Shown: in pieces, positions 10,168 through 17,497 of the stretch
Layout of the letters: every line of letters begins with the position of its first letter
Numbering within the stretch: position 1 is the stretch's first letter
Source: Paenibacillus sp. TCA20
GTDB lineage: Bacteria; Bacillota; Bacilli; Paenibacillales; Paenibacillaceae
Direction of reading: 5' to 3'
NCBI RefSeq assembly: GCF_000732325.1
Contig: NZ_BBIW01000006.1
Span: 124,001 to 188,000 of the forward strand
Length of the DNA stretch: 64,000 nt
The notes under the pieces: generated by a model
Told to the model about the DNA's origin: nothing
Databases searched by the model: none
The model's input: only the letters and a program-made list of their open reading frames with translations
Translations under genes and position numbers: made by a program

Positions 10168-11010
10168 ATGAAGAAAATTAAGATTGTGACGGACTCTACA
10201 GTAGATATACCTCAATCCGTCATTCAGAAGCATGACATCGAAGTGGTTCCTCTTACTTTTTCTATCGATGGTGTCAATTATATCGATGGGATCGATATCA
10301 CCCCAGAGCAATTTATTCAAAAAATGAAGCAAAGCAGCGAGCTGCCAAAGAGCTCTCAGCCGTCAGCTGGTGAGTTCTTGGAGCGCTACAACAGACTTCA
10401 TGAAGAAGGCTATGAGATTATATCTATTCACATGACAGGCAGCTTAAGCGGCACGGTACGCTCGGCAGAAATGGCTGCTGAGATGTCCAGTGCTGAGGTA
10501 ACCGTCATTGATTCCCAATACATTTCAAAGGGTCTCGCGTTTCAAGTGCTGGAAGCTGCAGAATGGGCAGCAGAGGGTAAGACGACTTCTGAGATTGTCG
10601 ATCGGATTACCGAAATCCGCAGTCAGACGAAGCTGTTCGTCGCGGTCGACACCCTTGAGAACCTTGTAAAGGGCGGGCGCATCGGCAAGAGTAAGGGTCT
10701 GATCGGCTCTCTGCTTCATATTAAACCGATCGCTACATTATCAGAGGGTAAATATACACCTGTCGTCAATCTGCGCAGTCACGCCCAAATCGTCAGACAT
10801 TTGGCCAAACAGTTTGCAGAAGATGTAAAAGGCAAGACAATTCATAAAGTGGGAATTGCCCATGCAGAAGGTCATAAGTTAGCAGAGCAGCTGAAGCAAG
10901 CGATCTCGGATCTGACAGGTCACAGCGATGTCGATATCAGCTATACTTCTCCTATTATTAGTACGCATACCGGTGTAGGAGCAATCGGCTTTGTCTATTA
11001 TTGCGGATAA
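10168..11010 (+). CDS. DegV family fatty-acid-binding protein
   Basis: 280 residues with the DegV hallmarks: KIVTDSTVDIP at the N-terminus, SSQPSAGEF, and MTGSLSGT, whose serine contacts the lipid head group in known structures. Family members bind long-chain fatty acids and can feed fatty acid kinase (FakB role). Start ATG 10168 follows AAGGAG. It stands alone between the broken XRE gene and the tRNA cluster and ends at its own terminator (11055-11098). Whether it acts as FakB here is not shown. Confidence 0.9.
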   Translation: MKKIKIVTDSTVDIPQSVIQKHDIEVVPLTFSIDGVNYIDGIDITPEQFIQKMKQSSELPKSSQPSAGEFLERYNRLHEEGYEIISIHMTGSLSGTVRSAEMAAEMSSAEVTVIDSQYISKGLAFQVLEAAEWAAEGKTTSEIVDRITEIRSQTKLFVAVDTLENLVKGGRIGKSKGLIGSLLHIKPIATLSEGKYTPVVNLRSHAQIVRHLAKQFAEDVKGKTIHKVGIAHAEGHKLAEQLKQAISDLTGHSDVDISYTSPIISTHTGVGAIGFVYYCG

Positions 11011-11054
11011 GCTCAACCGGAACTAATCTATATATTTGAAAATGAGATAAGACA

Positions 11055-11098
11055 GGGACTACTACTTGAGGCAGCTCACGCATCAAGTATATAGTCCC
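11055..11098 (+). terminator. Intrinsic terminator of the degV gene
   Basis: GGGACTA-CTACTTGA and TCAAGTATATAGTCCC form a long, slightly imperfect stem followed by TTTT. Confidence 0.8.
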
Positions 11099-11126
11099 TT
11101 TTGCCATGTACGATTCAACCAGACAT

Positions 11127-11158
11127 AAAAAAAGCCTTACGTTTAAGCACGTAAGACT
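11127..11158 (-). terminator. Terminator of the tRNA Glu-Lys-Leu operon
   Basis: AGTCTTACGT and ACGTAAGGCT pair across a short loop on the minus strand, followed by a run of seven U. It lies just 3' of tRNA-Leu. Confidence 0.85.
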
Positions 11159-11177
11159 CTTTCACTAGTTATTAGGA

Positions 11178-11260
11178 TGCGGTCGAGAGGACTCGAACCT
11201 CCACGGGTATACACCCACTACCCCCTCAAGATAGCGTGTCTGCCATTCCACCACGACCGC
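11178..11260 (-). tRNA. tRNA-Leu (GAG)
   Basis: 83-nt class II tRNA with acceptor GCGGTCG/CGACCGC, anticodon loop TTGAGGG (anticodon GAG), a variable arm and T-loop GGTTCGAGTCC. CCA is not encoded. Confidence 0.93.
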
Positions 11261-11269
11261 ATATTAAAC

Positions 11270-11345
11270 TGGTGAGCCATGAAGGACTCGAACCTTCGAC
11301 ACCCTGATTAAAAGTCAGGTGCTCTACCAACTGAGCTAATGGCTC
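11270..11345 (-). tRNA. tRNA-Lys (TTT)
   Basis: 76 nt including encoded CCA. D-arm TAGCTCAGTTGGTAGAGCA, anticodon loop with TTT, T-arm GAAGGTTCGAGTCCTTC. It lies 9 nt upstream of tRNA-Leu in the same transcript. Confidence 0.95.
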
Positions 11346-11415
11346 TTGCTGAGTAATCCAATGATGTATGCCACTATGCTAGGTACATAAAGCAAGGTTG
11401 GATAAAGTGACCAGT

Positions 11416-11490
11416 AGGGAGACTCTCACTTCGTTCGAGACCGCGATGCAGTCCTTCCGAAGTTTATTCTCCGACGAACCCTTATGGGTT
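11416..11490. repeat. tRNA-linked 75-bp element, copy 1 (between tRNA-Glu and tRNA-Lys)
   Basis: 75-bp segment that aligns without gaps to 13591-13665, differing at 10 positions. Read on the minus strand it starts with hairpin AACCC-ATAA-GGGTT and contains CTTCG...CGAAG enclosing GACTGC-ATC-GCGGTC. It lies just 3' of tRNA-Glu. On its far side (11402-11420) is a degenerate copy of the tRNA-Glu 3' end and flank (ATAAAGTGACCAGTAGGGA against ATAAAAGTGACCCGTAGGGGA at 11498-11518). No coding capacity. Identity unknown. Confidence 0.75.
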
Positions 11491-11504
11491 GCTGGTTATA
11501 AAAG

Positions 11505-11576
11505 TGACCCGTAGGGGATTCGAACCCCTGTTACCTCCGTGAAAGGGAGGTGTCTTAACCCCTTGACCAACGGGCC
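11505..11576 (-). tRNA. tRNA-Glu (TTC)
   Basis: 72 nt, CCA not encoded. Starts GGCCCGTTGGTCAAGGGG, anticodon loop with TTC, T-arm AGGGGTTCGAATCCCCT. First gene of the tRNA operon. Confidence 0.95.
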
Positions 11577-11609
11577 TTATTTTTTCGTTCGCTCATTGAC
11601 GACTTTTAG

Positions 11610-11639
11610 AGTATATCAAATATAATAAGTATTTGACAA
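11610..11639 (-). promoter_or_regulatory. Promoter of the tRNA Glu-Lys-Leu operon
   Basis: Minus strand TTGTCA (11639-11634), 18 nt, TATACT (11615-11610). It lies about 34 bp upstream of tRNA-Glu. Confidence 0.65.
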
Positions 11640-11713
11640 GCCCTTTTTTTAAAAAAATGATAAAAAAATATTAAACCCTAATTCATCACCATATTTCACC
11701 TTAATGACGTAGA

Positions 11714-11798
11714 TTGATGCACAATTACATGCTTTTCAATCCATTCATGTTGCATCATTGCTTATTTTGGCTTATGATTACTTATATTGATGCATCAA
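11714..11798. promoter_or_regulatory. Repeated TTGATGCA operator sites before the deoR-type gene
   Basis: TTGATGCA at 11714-11721, its inverse TGCATCA at 11751-11757 and the palindrome TTGATGCATCAA at 11787-11798. Centres are about 37-38 bp apart. DeoR-family proteins often bind repeated short operators near their own promoter, so autoregulation is likely. Confidence 0.55.
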
Positions 11799-11815
11799 CG
11801 TAAGGAGGTATCCGC

Positions 11816-12592
11816 TTGTATCAGGAAGAACGCATGCAGCTTATCATGGACCATCTGGCCAAGTCAGGTCGAATCTCTATAGAAGAGTTATGCTCCATCT
11901 TCGACGTGTCCCGGGATACAGCAAGACGAGATTTGATCAAGCTTGAAGATCAGAATCTCATTGTACGCACCAGAGGAGGCGCACTGCTCCCCTCCCCCAT
12001 TCAGGAATTCAAAAATTATAAAGATCGTTTGACTACCGTCTCGGATGAGAAAAAGGCGATCGGTCGTCTCGCAGCTGCTCTCGTTCGCAAGGGAGATCGC
12101 ATTATTCTGGACTCTTCAACCACCGTTCAGGCCTGCGCCGAATATTTACATCCACAGGATTGCACGGTGATTACGAACTCCATTAACTCGGCAGACCTGC
12201 TGTCAGAGAAAGATTTGATTCAAATCAGGCTCTTGGGAGGAATGTTGCACAAGGAGCATCGCTACGTCTATGGTGCTTCCGTTATTGACACCTTATCCAA
12301 CTATCATGTCGAGAAGGCTTTTATTGGTGTAGGTGGTGTGACGACCGATGGGCTTAGCTCTGGTGATGAAGAAGGCAAGGTAAAGTTCAAGATGATGGAA
12401 CAAGCCGATACCGTCATTGTGCTCGCGGATCACTCGAAGTTTGGGCGCAACTATTTTTACCGATTTGCAGATTGGAGTATGGTCGACATCATGATTACAG
12501 ATCGTTCTCCAGATAAAGAAATGCTGGATTTTCTCAATAAAAATCAGGTCGAAGTGTTAATTCCCGACGACGATCAGGAGGTTACCCTATGA
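11816..12592 (+). CDS. DeoR/GlpR-family transcriptional regulator
   Basis: 258 residues. N-terminal winged HTH (ERMQLIMDHLAKSGRISIEEL, then FDVSRDTARRDL), a RTRGGAL hinge, and a C-terminal DeoRC sugar-phosphate-sensing domain (ILDSSTTVQACAEYL; GASVIDTLSNYHVEKAFIGVGG). Start is TTG 11816, seven nt after AAGGAGG. Its stop overlaps the next ATG (ATGA), tying it to a HAD phosphatase, so a phosphorylated sugar is the likely effector. The inducer cannot be told from sequence. Three TTGATGCA-type sites lie upstream. Confidence 0.9.
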   Translation: MYQEERMQLIMDHLAKSGRISIEELCSIFDVSRDTARRDLIKLEDQNLIVRTRGGALLPSPIQEFKNYKDRLTTVSDEKKAIGRLAAALVRKGDRIILDSSTTVQACAEYLHPQDCTVITNSINSADLLSEKDLIQIRLLGGMLHKEHRYVYGASVIDTLSNYHVEKAFIGVGGVTTDGLSSGDEEGKVKFKMMEQADTVIVLADHSKFGRNYFYRFADWSMVDIMITDRSPDKEMLDFLNKNQVEVLIPDDDQEVTL

Positions 12593-13470
12593 TTAAGCTC
12601 ATTGCTATAGATTTGGACGGAACACTGCTAAACAGTGACAGTAAGATTAGTGAAGAAAATGCAAATGCCATCCGCAAAGCCCAAAGCCTGGGTGTACACG
12701 TTACGATTGCTACAGGGCGAGCTCATGCTGACGTTAAGGCGATATGTGCAGAAGCCGGGATTAATACGCCGGTGATCGGGGCAAACGGAGCGACAACGCA
12801 TGATGAGGATTCGAACCGAGTGGAGTCCATTCCAATGGATAGAAATACGGCTATGTCCGTTCTGGAATGGCTTGATCAAAACCAATTTTATTATGAAGTC
12901 CTTACCGACCGGGCGATTTATTCGCCGAATGAAGGCCATCAGCTCATGTCTATAGAGATTGACCGTGCCTTAAGCGCGAATCCGGAAGAAAGCCTGGACC
13001 GCCTGCTTCGTATGGCAGAGAAGCAGTATGAACAAACCGGGATCGTGCGAATCCCTTCTTATCTCAGTATTCCGGAGGATGCCGAAATTTACAATATCTT
13101 GTCTCTATCCTTTGATAAGCAGAAGCTTGAGCTCGGACGTGCAAGATTCCGGAACAATCCGGAGGTAACCATGGTCATTTCTGCAGATCACAATTTTGAA
13201 GTTGAGCATCCGGATGCTTCTAAAGGAAATGCGCTGAGTAAACTGGCTGCAAGGCTCGGCATATCACTGGAGCATACGATGGCGATTGGAGACAGCAATA
13301 ATGATGTATCCATGCTTACCATTGCCGGAACCTCTGTCGCGATGGGCAATGCACATCCAGATATTCAGGCTATTGCGAAAGAAGTTACGCTTACCAATAT
13401 TGAGAACGGCGTTGCGTACGCGATTGAACGTAAGCTGGCAGGCATGAATATGGAGCCGTCCTTAACTTAA
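12589..13470 (+). CDS. Cof-type HAD-IIB sugar-phosphate phosphatase
   Basis: 293 residues. HAD motif I DLDGTLL is at about residues 8-14, motif II TIATGRAHAD, motif IV GDSNNDVSML, followed by GTSVAMGNAHPDIQ, all typical of the Cof/YidA group. These enzymes remove phosphate from sugar phosphates or flavin and pyridoxal phosphates. It overlaps the DeoR-type gene by 4 bp, so the two are one operon and probably deal with the same phosphorylated metabolite. Strong terminator at 13495. Confidence 0.9.
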   Translation: MIKLIAIDLDGTLLNSDSKISEENANAIRKAQSLGVHVTIATGRAHADVKAICAEAGINTPVIGANGATTHDEDSNRVESIPMDRNTAMSVLEWLDQNQFYYEVLTDRAIYSPNEGHQLMSIEIDRALSANPEESLDRLLRMAEKQYEQTGIVRIPSYLSIPEDAEIYNILSLSFDKQKLELGRARFRNNPEVTMVISADHNFEVEHPDASKGNALSKLAARLGISLEHTMAIGDSNNDVSMLTIAGTSVAMGNAHPDIQAIAKEVTLTNIENGVAYAIERKLAGMNMEPSLT

Positions 13471-13494
13471 TTTTTGAGAATGCTGTAAATACAA

Positions 13495-13520
13495 AATGGC
13501 GAACCCCTGGGTTCGCCATT
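13495..13520 (+). terminator. Terminator after the HAD phosphatase gene
   Basis: AATGGCGAACCC and GGGTTCGCCATT form a perfect stem with a very small loop, followed by CTATCTTT. Confidence 0.75.
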
Positions 13521-13539
13521 CTATCTTTGTATGTCCTTT

Positions 13540-13595
13540 ATAACAAAAAAAGCCCTCACGGGCTTTCTTTGCTTAATGGAACGGAGAGAGAGGGA
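13540..13595 (-). repeat. Duplicated tRNA-Ser 3' end plus terminator (distal copy)
   Basis: This 56-bp block is nearly identical to 13688-13745. Each holds the last ~14 nt of tRNA-Ser, its 3' flank and a terminator hairpin (AAAGCCC/GGGCTTT with a U-run on the minus strand). The period is 148 bp and the 75-bp element lies between. The distal copy is only a tRNA fragment. Confidence 0.8.
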
Positions 13596-13665
13596 TACTC
13601 TCCCTTCGGTCGAGACTGCGATGTAATCCTTTCGAAGCTTATGCTCCGACGAACCCCTATGGGTT
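13591..13665. repeat. tRNA-linked 75-bp element, copy 2 (3' of tRNA-Ser)
   Basis: Second copy of the element at 11416-11490; 65 of 75 positions match without gaps. On the minus strand it keeps the AACCC/GGGTT hairpin and the CTTCG/CGAAG stem, while loop bases differ. It lies between the tRNA-Ser terminator and a duplicated tRNA-Ser 3' end. Confidence 0.75.
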
Positions 13666-13695
13666 CTCATCCCATCTTTTATGTTCCATAACGCA

Positions 13696-13719
13696 AAAAA
13701 AAGCCCTCGCGGGCTTTCT
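13696..13719 (-). terminator. Terminator of the tRNA Asn-Ser operon
   Basis: On the minus strand AAAGCCC-GCGA-GGGCTTT followed by a long U-run, 14 nt after tRNA-Ser. A second copy lies at about 13545-13567. Confidence 0.85.
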
Positions 13720-13732
13720 TTGCTCAATGGAA

Positions 13733-13821
13733 CGGAGAGAGAGGGATTCGAACCCTCGCACCGCTTACGCAGTCTAACCCCTTAGCAGAGGGTCCCCTTA
13801 TAGCCACTTGGGTATCTCTCC
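13733..13821 (-). tRNA. tRNA-Ser (GCT)
   Basis: 89-nt class II tRNA, acceptor GGAGAGA/TCTCTCC with discriminator G, anticodon loop CTGCTAA (GCT), long variable arm, T-loop GGTTCGAATCC. CCA not encoded. Confidence 0.94.
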
Positions 13822-13822
13822 A

Positions 13823-13899
13823 TGGCTCCCCGAACAGGACTCGAACCTGTGACAACTCGATTAACAGTCGAGTGCTCTACCAACTGAGCTATCAGGGAA
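13823..13899 (-). tRNA. tRNA-Asn (GTT)
   Basis: 77 nt including CCA. D-arm TAGCTCAGTTGGTAGAGCA, anticodon loop CTGTTAA (GTT), T-arm ACAGGTTCGAGTCCTGT. The acceptor stem has G-U pairs and one apparent T-C mismatch near its base. Confidence 0.92.
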
Positions 13900-13916
13900 C
13901 ATTAGCTGTAATTAAT

Positions 13917-13945
13917 AATTTAGCAAAAGTTTAGACAAGAGTCAA
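13917..13945 (-). promoter_or_regulatory. Promoter of the tRNA Asn-Ser operon
   Basis: Minus strand TTGACT (13945-13940), 17 nt, TAAATT (13922-13917). The -35 overlaps the last codons of sprT. Confidence 0.6.
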
Positions 13946-14412
13946 GCCTTCGTCAGCTCAGATATTTGGAGTCTGCCGCTGCAGCGTCCACAGCGATATT
14001 TGCGCACATCTACTTTACGCTTACGCTTGTACACCTGTGAGCAGCTCTGACAGATCAGCTCATATTTATAGGGGAGTGATCTGCGAGCTTTTCCGCCCGG
14101 CAAGCCCTGGCAGTACCTGCTCCCTCCTACCTGAGCTAACAGCTGCTTAAATTCGGGATCACGATGCTTATAGCCTCTTCCACGTATATGCAAATGATAA
14201 TGGCATAGCTCATGTTTAATAATCTTCTCTACCTCATCTGCCCCGTGCACCGCTAACTGATGCGGATTAATCTCAATACGATGGGTGCGAAGCATATATC
14301 TGCCGCCTGTTGTCGTCAAACGTTTGTTAAAGACAGCCTCATGACGAAAAGGCACACCGAAGCTATCCATGGATATTCGCTCAATCCAAGCCTGTAATTC
14401 TTCGTTTGTCAT
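13942..14412 (-). CDS. sprT: SprT-like zinc metalloprotease-fold protein (YdcK type)
   Basis: 156 residues. The zinc-protease motif is HELCHYHLH (HExxH), and a C-terminal zinc ribbon has CQSC and CGRC pairs. An in-frame GTG three codons upstream overlaps the ribosome-binding site, so ATG 14412 after AAGGGTG is chosen. Bacterial SprT proteins are of unsettled function; eukaryotic relatives cut DNA-protein crosslinks. The neighbours cmpA and tex match the Bacillus ydcK-cmpA-ydcI arrangement. Confidence 0.9.
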   Translation of the reverse strand: MTNEELQAWIERISMDSFGVPFRHEAVFNKRLTTTGGRYMLRTHRIEINPHQLAVHGADEVEKIIKHELCHYHLHIRGRGYKHRDPEFKQLLAQVGGSRYCQGLPGGKARRSLPYKYELICQSCSQVYKRKRKVDVRKYRCGRCSGRLQISELTKA

Positions 14413-14531
14413 TAAATTCACCCTTATTCAGCTCACTTCCGTGCATCGTTTCTACTTGATTGTAACTATACCTTGGGATACACTGTCAAGGAACGTTTAA
14501 GAACGACGACCAAAAGGGGAGAATCATCGTT

Positions 14532-14888
14532 ATGTCCAAGATGCGCTACATCATTTTACAGCATGCTGCTGGTCAGCTCGAATTTGTAGAAATGCCATCT
14601 GATTATGCCTATCAGCTCAGTGCTCTGAATCTGCGTCTCCACAAGGAGATCAGTAAGCTTACAGCAGATGCGGTTCCTGCTTTACCAAGGGCCATTGCTG
14701 AATGCGATCAGCTGGATTTGCTCGAAGAGCAATACGCCATCACAGGCGGTCTTGATTATATTAACCAGCTGGAACAATCCTTTGCTTCTGTCAAAGAGGA
14801 GCACTACCCACTGATTGCCCTGTTAACAGAGATTCGCGCCCTTCAGGCTCAGCTCGAACAATGGTATGAGGAAGAAGAACTCATCTAA
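14532..14888 (+). CDS. Conserved hypothetical protein, helical and acidic
   Basis: 118 residues, not recognised. Soluble with no signal peptide. The N-terminus MRYIILQHAAGQLEFVEMP looks like a beta-hairpin, and the rest is predicted mostly helical, rich in Leu/Glu/Gln, ending EEEELI. GGGGAG precedes ATG 14532. It sits between sprT and cmpA, followed by a long inverted repeat (14916-14990). Likely real because of its ribosome-binding site, codon pattern and placement. Confidence 0.65.
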   Translation: MSKMRYIILQHAAGQLEFVEMPSDYAYQLSALNLRLHKEISKLTADAVPALPRAIAECDQLDLLEEQYAITGGLDYINQLEQSFASVKEEHYPLIALLTEIRALQAQLEQWYEEEELI

Positions 14889-14915
14889 TCAGCTCCTCCT
14901 GAACTAGAAATGACA

Positions 14916-14990
14916 AAATAACCGTTCTGCAGATCAAACCAAAGTAAAGACCCATGTCTTCTTTAGCTGATCTGTCCAGAACGGTTATTT
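14916..14990 (+). terminator. Long inverted repeat after the hypothetical gene
   Basis: AAATAACCGTTCTG with CAGATCA pairs with TGATCTG and AGAACGGTTATTT around a 35-nt interior. Probably a terminator or processing hairpin; the U-run is short. Confidence 0.55.
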
Positions 14991-15003
14991 GATGTAGACC
15001 TGC

Positions 15004-15031
15004 ACTAATCGGGCATTTCCCCCATATGCTA
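15004..15031 (+). promoter_or_regulatory. Candidate mother-cell (sigma-E/K) promoter of cmpA
   Basis: AC (15004-15005), 17 nt, then CATATGCTA (15023-15031). This fits the sigma-K/E -10 pattern CATAnnnTA and suits a sporulation gene 37 bp downstream. Confidence 0.4.
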
Positions 15032-15067
15032 ACGTACAGATGTTAACGGGTGTTAGGAGGGATTCCC

Positions 15068-15214
15068 TTGCCACAGTGGCTGAGTAACCAACTTATGCGT
15101 GCATTTCACAAAAAGGACAGTCGTCAAATCAAGCTCTTGAATGAATGCTGGTTCTTCTATCGCAATCGTCCAGGCAATACTGGCGGAATAGAGACCAATG
15201 ATTCCAGACTATAG
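15068..15214 (+). CDS. cmpA: Cortex morphogenetic protein CmpA (small ORF)
   Basis: 48-residue ORF starting at TTG 15068, six nt after AGGAGGG. It reads MPQWLSNQLMRAFHKKDS then RQIKLLNECWFFYRNRP, matching the short CmpA pattern (MPxWLxxQLxxAFxxKD...QIKxLNxCWFFYR). In Bacillus, CmpA (about 37 residues) works with ClpXP to degrade SpoIVA as spore-coat/cortex quality control. Here the C-terminus is about 11 residues longer (GNTGGIETNDSRL). Location between sprT and tex matches Bacillus. A terminator follows at 15226. Confidence 0.88.
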   Translation: MPQWLSNQLMRAFHKKDSRQIKLLNECWFFYRNRPGNTGGIETNDSRL

Positions 15215-15225
15215 TAATCCATATA

Positions 15226-15273
15226 CAGCCGATAGCGCTTGTCTTTGCTTCTCAGCGCATCGGCTGCTTTTTT
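15226..15273 (+). terminator. Terminator of cmpA
   Basis: CAGCCGAT-a-GCGC pairs with GCGC-ATCGGCTG, followed by CTTTTTTA. It lies at the converging ends of cmpA and tex. Confidence 0.85.
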
Positions 15274-15289
15274 ATATCGAAATGGTCGT

Positions 15290-17497
15290 TTAAGCTTTAT
15301 TCGGGTTCTTCATTGTCAGGGCAACTCGGCCTTTCTTCAGCTCGACACTAAGTACCCACACCGTCACATTATCCCCTACAGAAACGACGTCCATCGGGTG
15401 CTTCACAAAGCCTTCACTCATCTGTGAAATGTGGACAAGCCCATCGCTCTTAATTCCAATATCCACAAAAGCACCGAAGTCGATGACGTTCCGAACCGTT
15501 CCCTGCAGCTCCATTCCCGCTTCCAGATCTTCAATCTTAAGCACATCCGTACGGAAGATTGGCAGTGGCAGCTCGTCCCGCGGATCACGGCCCGGACGCT
15601 GTAGACTATCTATGATATCACGCAGTGTAGGCACACCTACCTCTAACTTGCCTGCCAGCTCTTCGATCCGCTGCTCATCGAGGATCTGCGCAAGCTCTTG
15701 GCTGCCGAGCTTGTCCAGATCCACCTTCAGCTCTTGGAAGAGCCGATCCACAACCGTATAGGATTCCGGGTGGATTGCAGTGCGGTCCAGCGGATTCACT
15801 CCTTCAGAGATACGCATGAAGCCTGCACATTGCTCGAAGGTCTTCGCTCCTAGGCGCGGCACTTTCTGCAGCTCCTTGCGTGAAGTGAATTTGCCGTTCT
15901 CCTCACGATACTTCACAATGTTCTTGGCAATCGTTGCATTGACGCCTGCCACATACGACAGCAAGGAAGGAGATGCCGTATTCACATCTACGCCTACATG
16001 GTTAACCGCGGATTCAACAACAGCCTTCAAGCTGTCCTCCAAATGCTTCTGAGAGACGTCATGCTGATACTGCCCTACTCCGATGGCTTTGGGATCGATC
16101 TTGACGAGCTCTGCAAGCGGATCCTGTACACGGCGGGCAATTGAGGCAGCACTCCGCTCTGCTACATCCAGGTCAGGGAATTCCTCTTGAGCCAGCTTGG
16201 AAGCAGAATACACACTGGCACCTGCCTCGTTAACGATCAGATATGCGAGTGATTTGGCTTCAAGCTCTTGAATGACCTCGGCCACGAACTGTTCCGTCTC
16301 GCGCGAAGCCGTTCCGTTACCAATCACAATCAGCTCAATCTCATACTTGTGGATCAGCTCGTTAAATTTCTCTTTTGCTGCCTGCTTCTTATTGTTAGGC
16401 GGTGTGGGGTAAGTAACTGCCACCTCCAGCAATTTACCCGTATCATCCACAACTGCCAGCTTACAGCCTGTACGGTATGCAGGATCGACTCCCAGCACAC
16501 GCTTACCCTTGATCGGCGGCTGCAGAAGCAGACTGCGCAGGTTACCAGAGAAGATCGAGATCGCCTGGTTCTCCCCTTTTTCGGTAAGCTCGGCTCTAAC
16601 CTCCCGCTCAATAGAAGGCGCAATCAGACGCTTGTAGGCATCCTCAATAACGAATTTCATTTGTTCCTCTACAACCGAAGAAGGCTTCAAAATCTGGCGT
16701 CCAATATAGTTATGGACCGGTTCTGCATTCACATCGAGCCCGATCTTGAGAATATTCTCCCGCTCTCCCCGATTGATCGCAAGGATACGGTGTGGCGGCA
16801 TTTTTTTAGCAAGCTCGCGGTAGCTGTAATAGTTCTCATACACGGATTCCACTTCGGCATCCTTCGCCTCGGAAGTGAGCACTCCATGGTCCAGCGTATA
16901 ACGGCGAACCCATTTGCGGATCTCTGCATCGTCTGCAATATTTTCCGCGAGAATATCCAGGGCTCCTGCCAGTGCAGCTTCTGCACTCTCTACGCCCAGC
17001 TCCTCATTCACATAGCCCGCTGCCTCATCAAGCACATTTCCGTTCTTAGGCTGATTCCAGATCCATTCGGACAAGGGCTCAAGACCTCTCTCCTTGGCAA
17101 CGCTGGCACGAGTTTTTCTTTTTTGACGATAAGGCCGGTACAGATCCTCTACTTCTTGAAGCTTCACCGCTTCAGTAATGGCTGCTGTAAGTTCTGGCGT
17201 AAGCTTACCCTGCTCATCAATAATCCGGATAACTTCTACCTTGCGGTCCTCCAGGTTGCGCAAATAAAGGGTACGCTCTTCAATAAGACGCAATACGTTC
17301 TCATCCAGTTCACCGGTCATTTCCTTACGGTAACGCGCGATGAAGGGAATCGTATTCCCTTCGTTCAGGAGTCCGACCGTCGTTCTAACCTGCTTGATTG
17401 TAAGCGATAGCTCCTTCGCTACCTGCTTCACAATTCGCTCTTCACGCTCTTGCCTTACTTGTTCTTCATTTACTTCCATCGTCGTTGGTTCCGTCAA
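15290..17497 (-). CDS. tex: Tex-like RNA-binding protein (YdcI type)
   Basis: About 735 residues. N-terminal Tex HTH region, then a YqgF/RNaseH-like domain (RVLGVDPAYRTGCKLAVVD; VIGNGTASRETEQF), helix-hairpin-helix segments (VNTASPSLLSYVAGVNATIA; LGAKTFEQCAGFMRI) and a C-terminal S1 domain (VRNVIDFGAFVDIGIKSDG). Tex binds nucleic acid and influences transcription and ribosome-linked RNA handling. The frame is open much further upstream, but TTG 17497 has AGAGGG six nt before it; ATG 17479 is the alternative. The 530-bp gap to the next gene holds only that gene's terminator. Confidence 0.9.
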   Translation of the reverse strand: MTEPTTMEVNEEQVRQEREERIVKQVAKELSLTIKQVRTTVGLLNEGNTIPFIARYRKEMTGELDENVLRLIEERTLYLRNLEDRKVEVIRIIDEQGKLTPELTAAITEAVKLQEVEDLYRPYRQKRKTRASVAKERGLEPLSEWIWNQPKNGNVLDEAAGYVNEELGVESAEAALAGALDILAENIADDAEIRKWVRRYTLDHGVLTSEAKDAEVESVYENYYSYRELAKKMPPHRILAINRGERENILKIGLDVNAEPVHNYIGRQILKPSSVVEEQMKFVIEDAYKRLIAPSIEREVRAELTEKGENQAISIFSGNLRSLLLQPPIKGKRVLGVDPAYRTGCKLAVVDDTGKLLEVAVTYPTPPNNKKQAAKEKFNELIHKYEIELIVIGNGTASRETEQFVAEVIQELEAKSLAYLIVNEAGASVYSASKLAQEEFPDLDVAERSAASIARRVQDPLAELVKIDPKAIGVGQYQHDVSQKHLEDSLKAVVESAVNHVGVDVNTASPSLLSYVAGVNATIAKNIVKYREENGKFTSRKELQKVPRLGAKTFEQCAGFMRISEGVNPLDRTAIHPESYTVVDRLFQELKVDLDKLGSQELAQILDEQRIEELAGKLEVGVPTLRDIIDSLQRPGRDPRDELPLPIFRTDVLKIEDLEAGMELQGTVRNVIDFGAFVDIGIKSDGLVHISQMSEGFVKHPMDVVSVGDNVTVWVLSVELKKGRVALTMKNPNKA

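Noticed and set aside
16268-17410. 380-codon open frame opposite tex
   Set aside because: Shadow of the tex coding sequence; Cys/His/Arg-rich composition and no recognisable motif.
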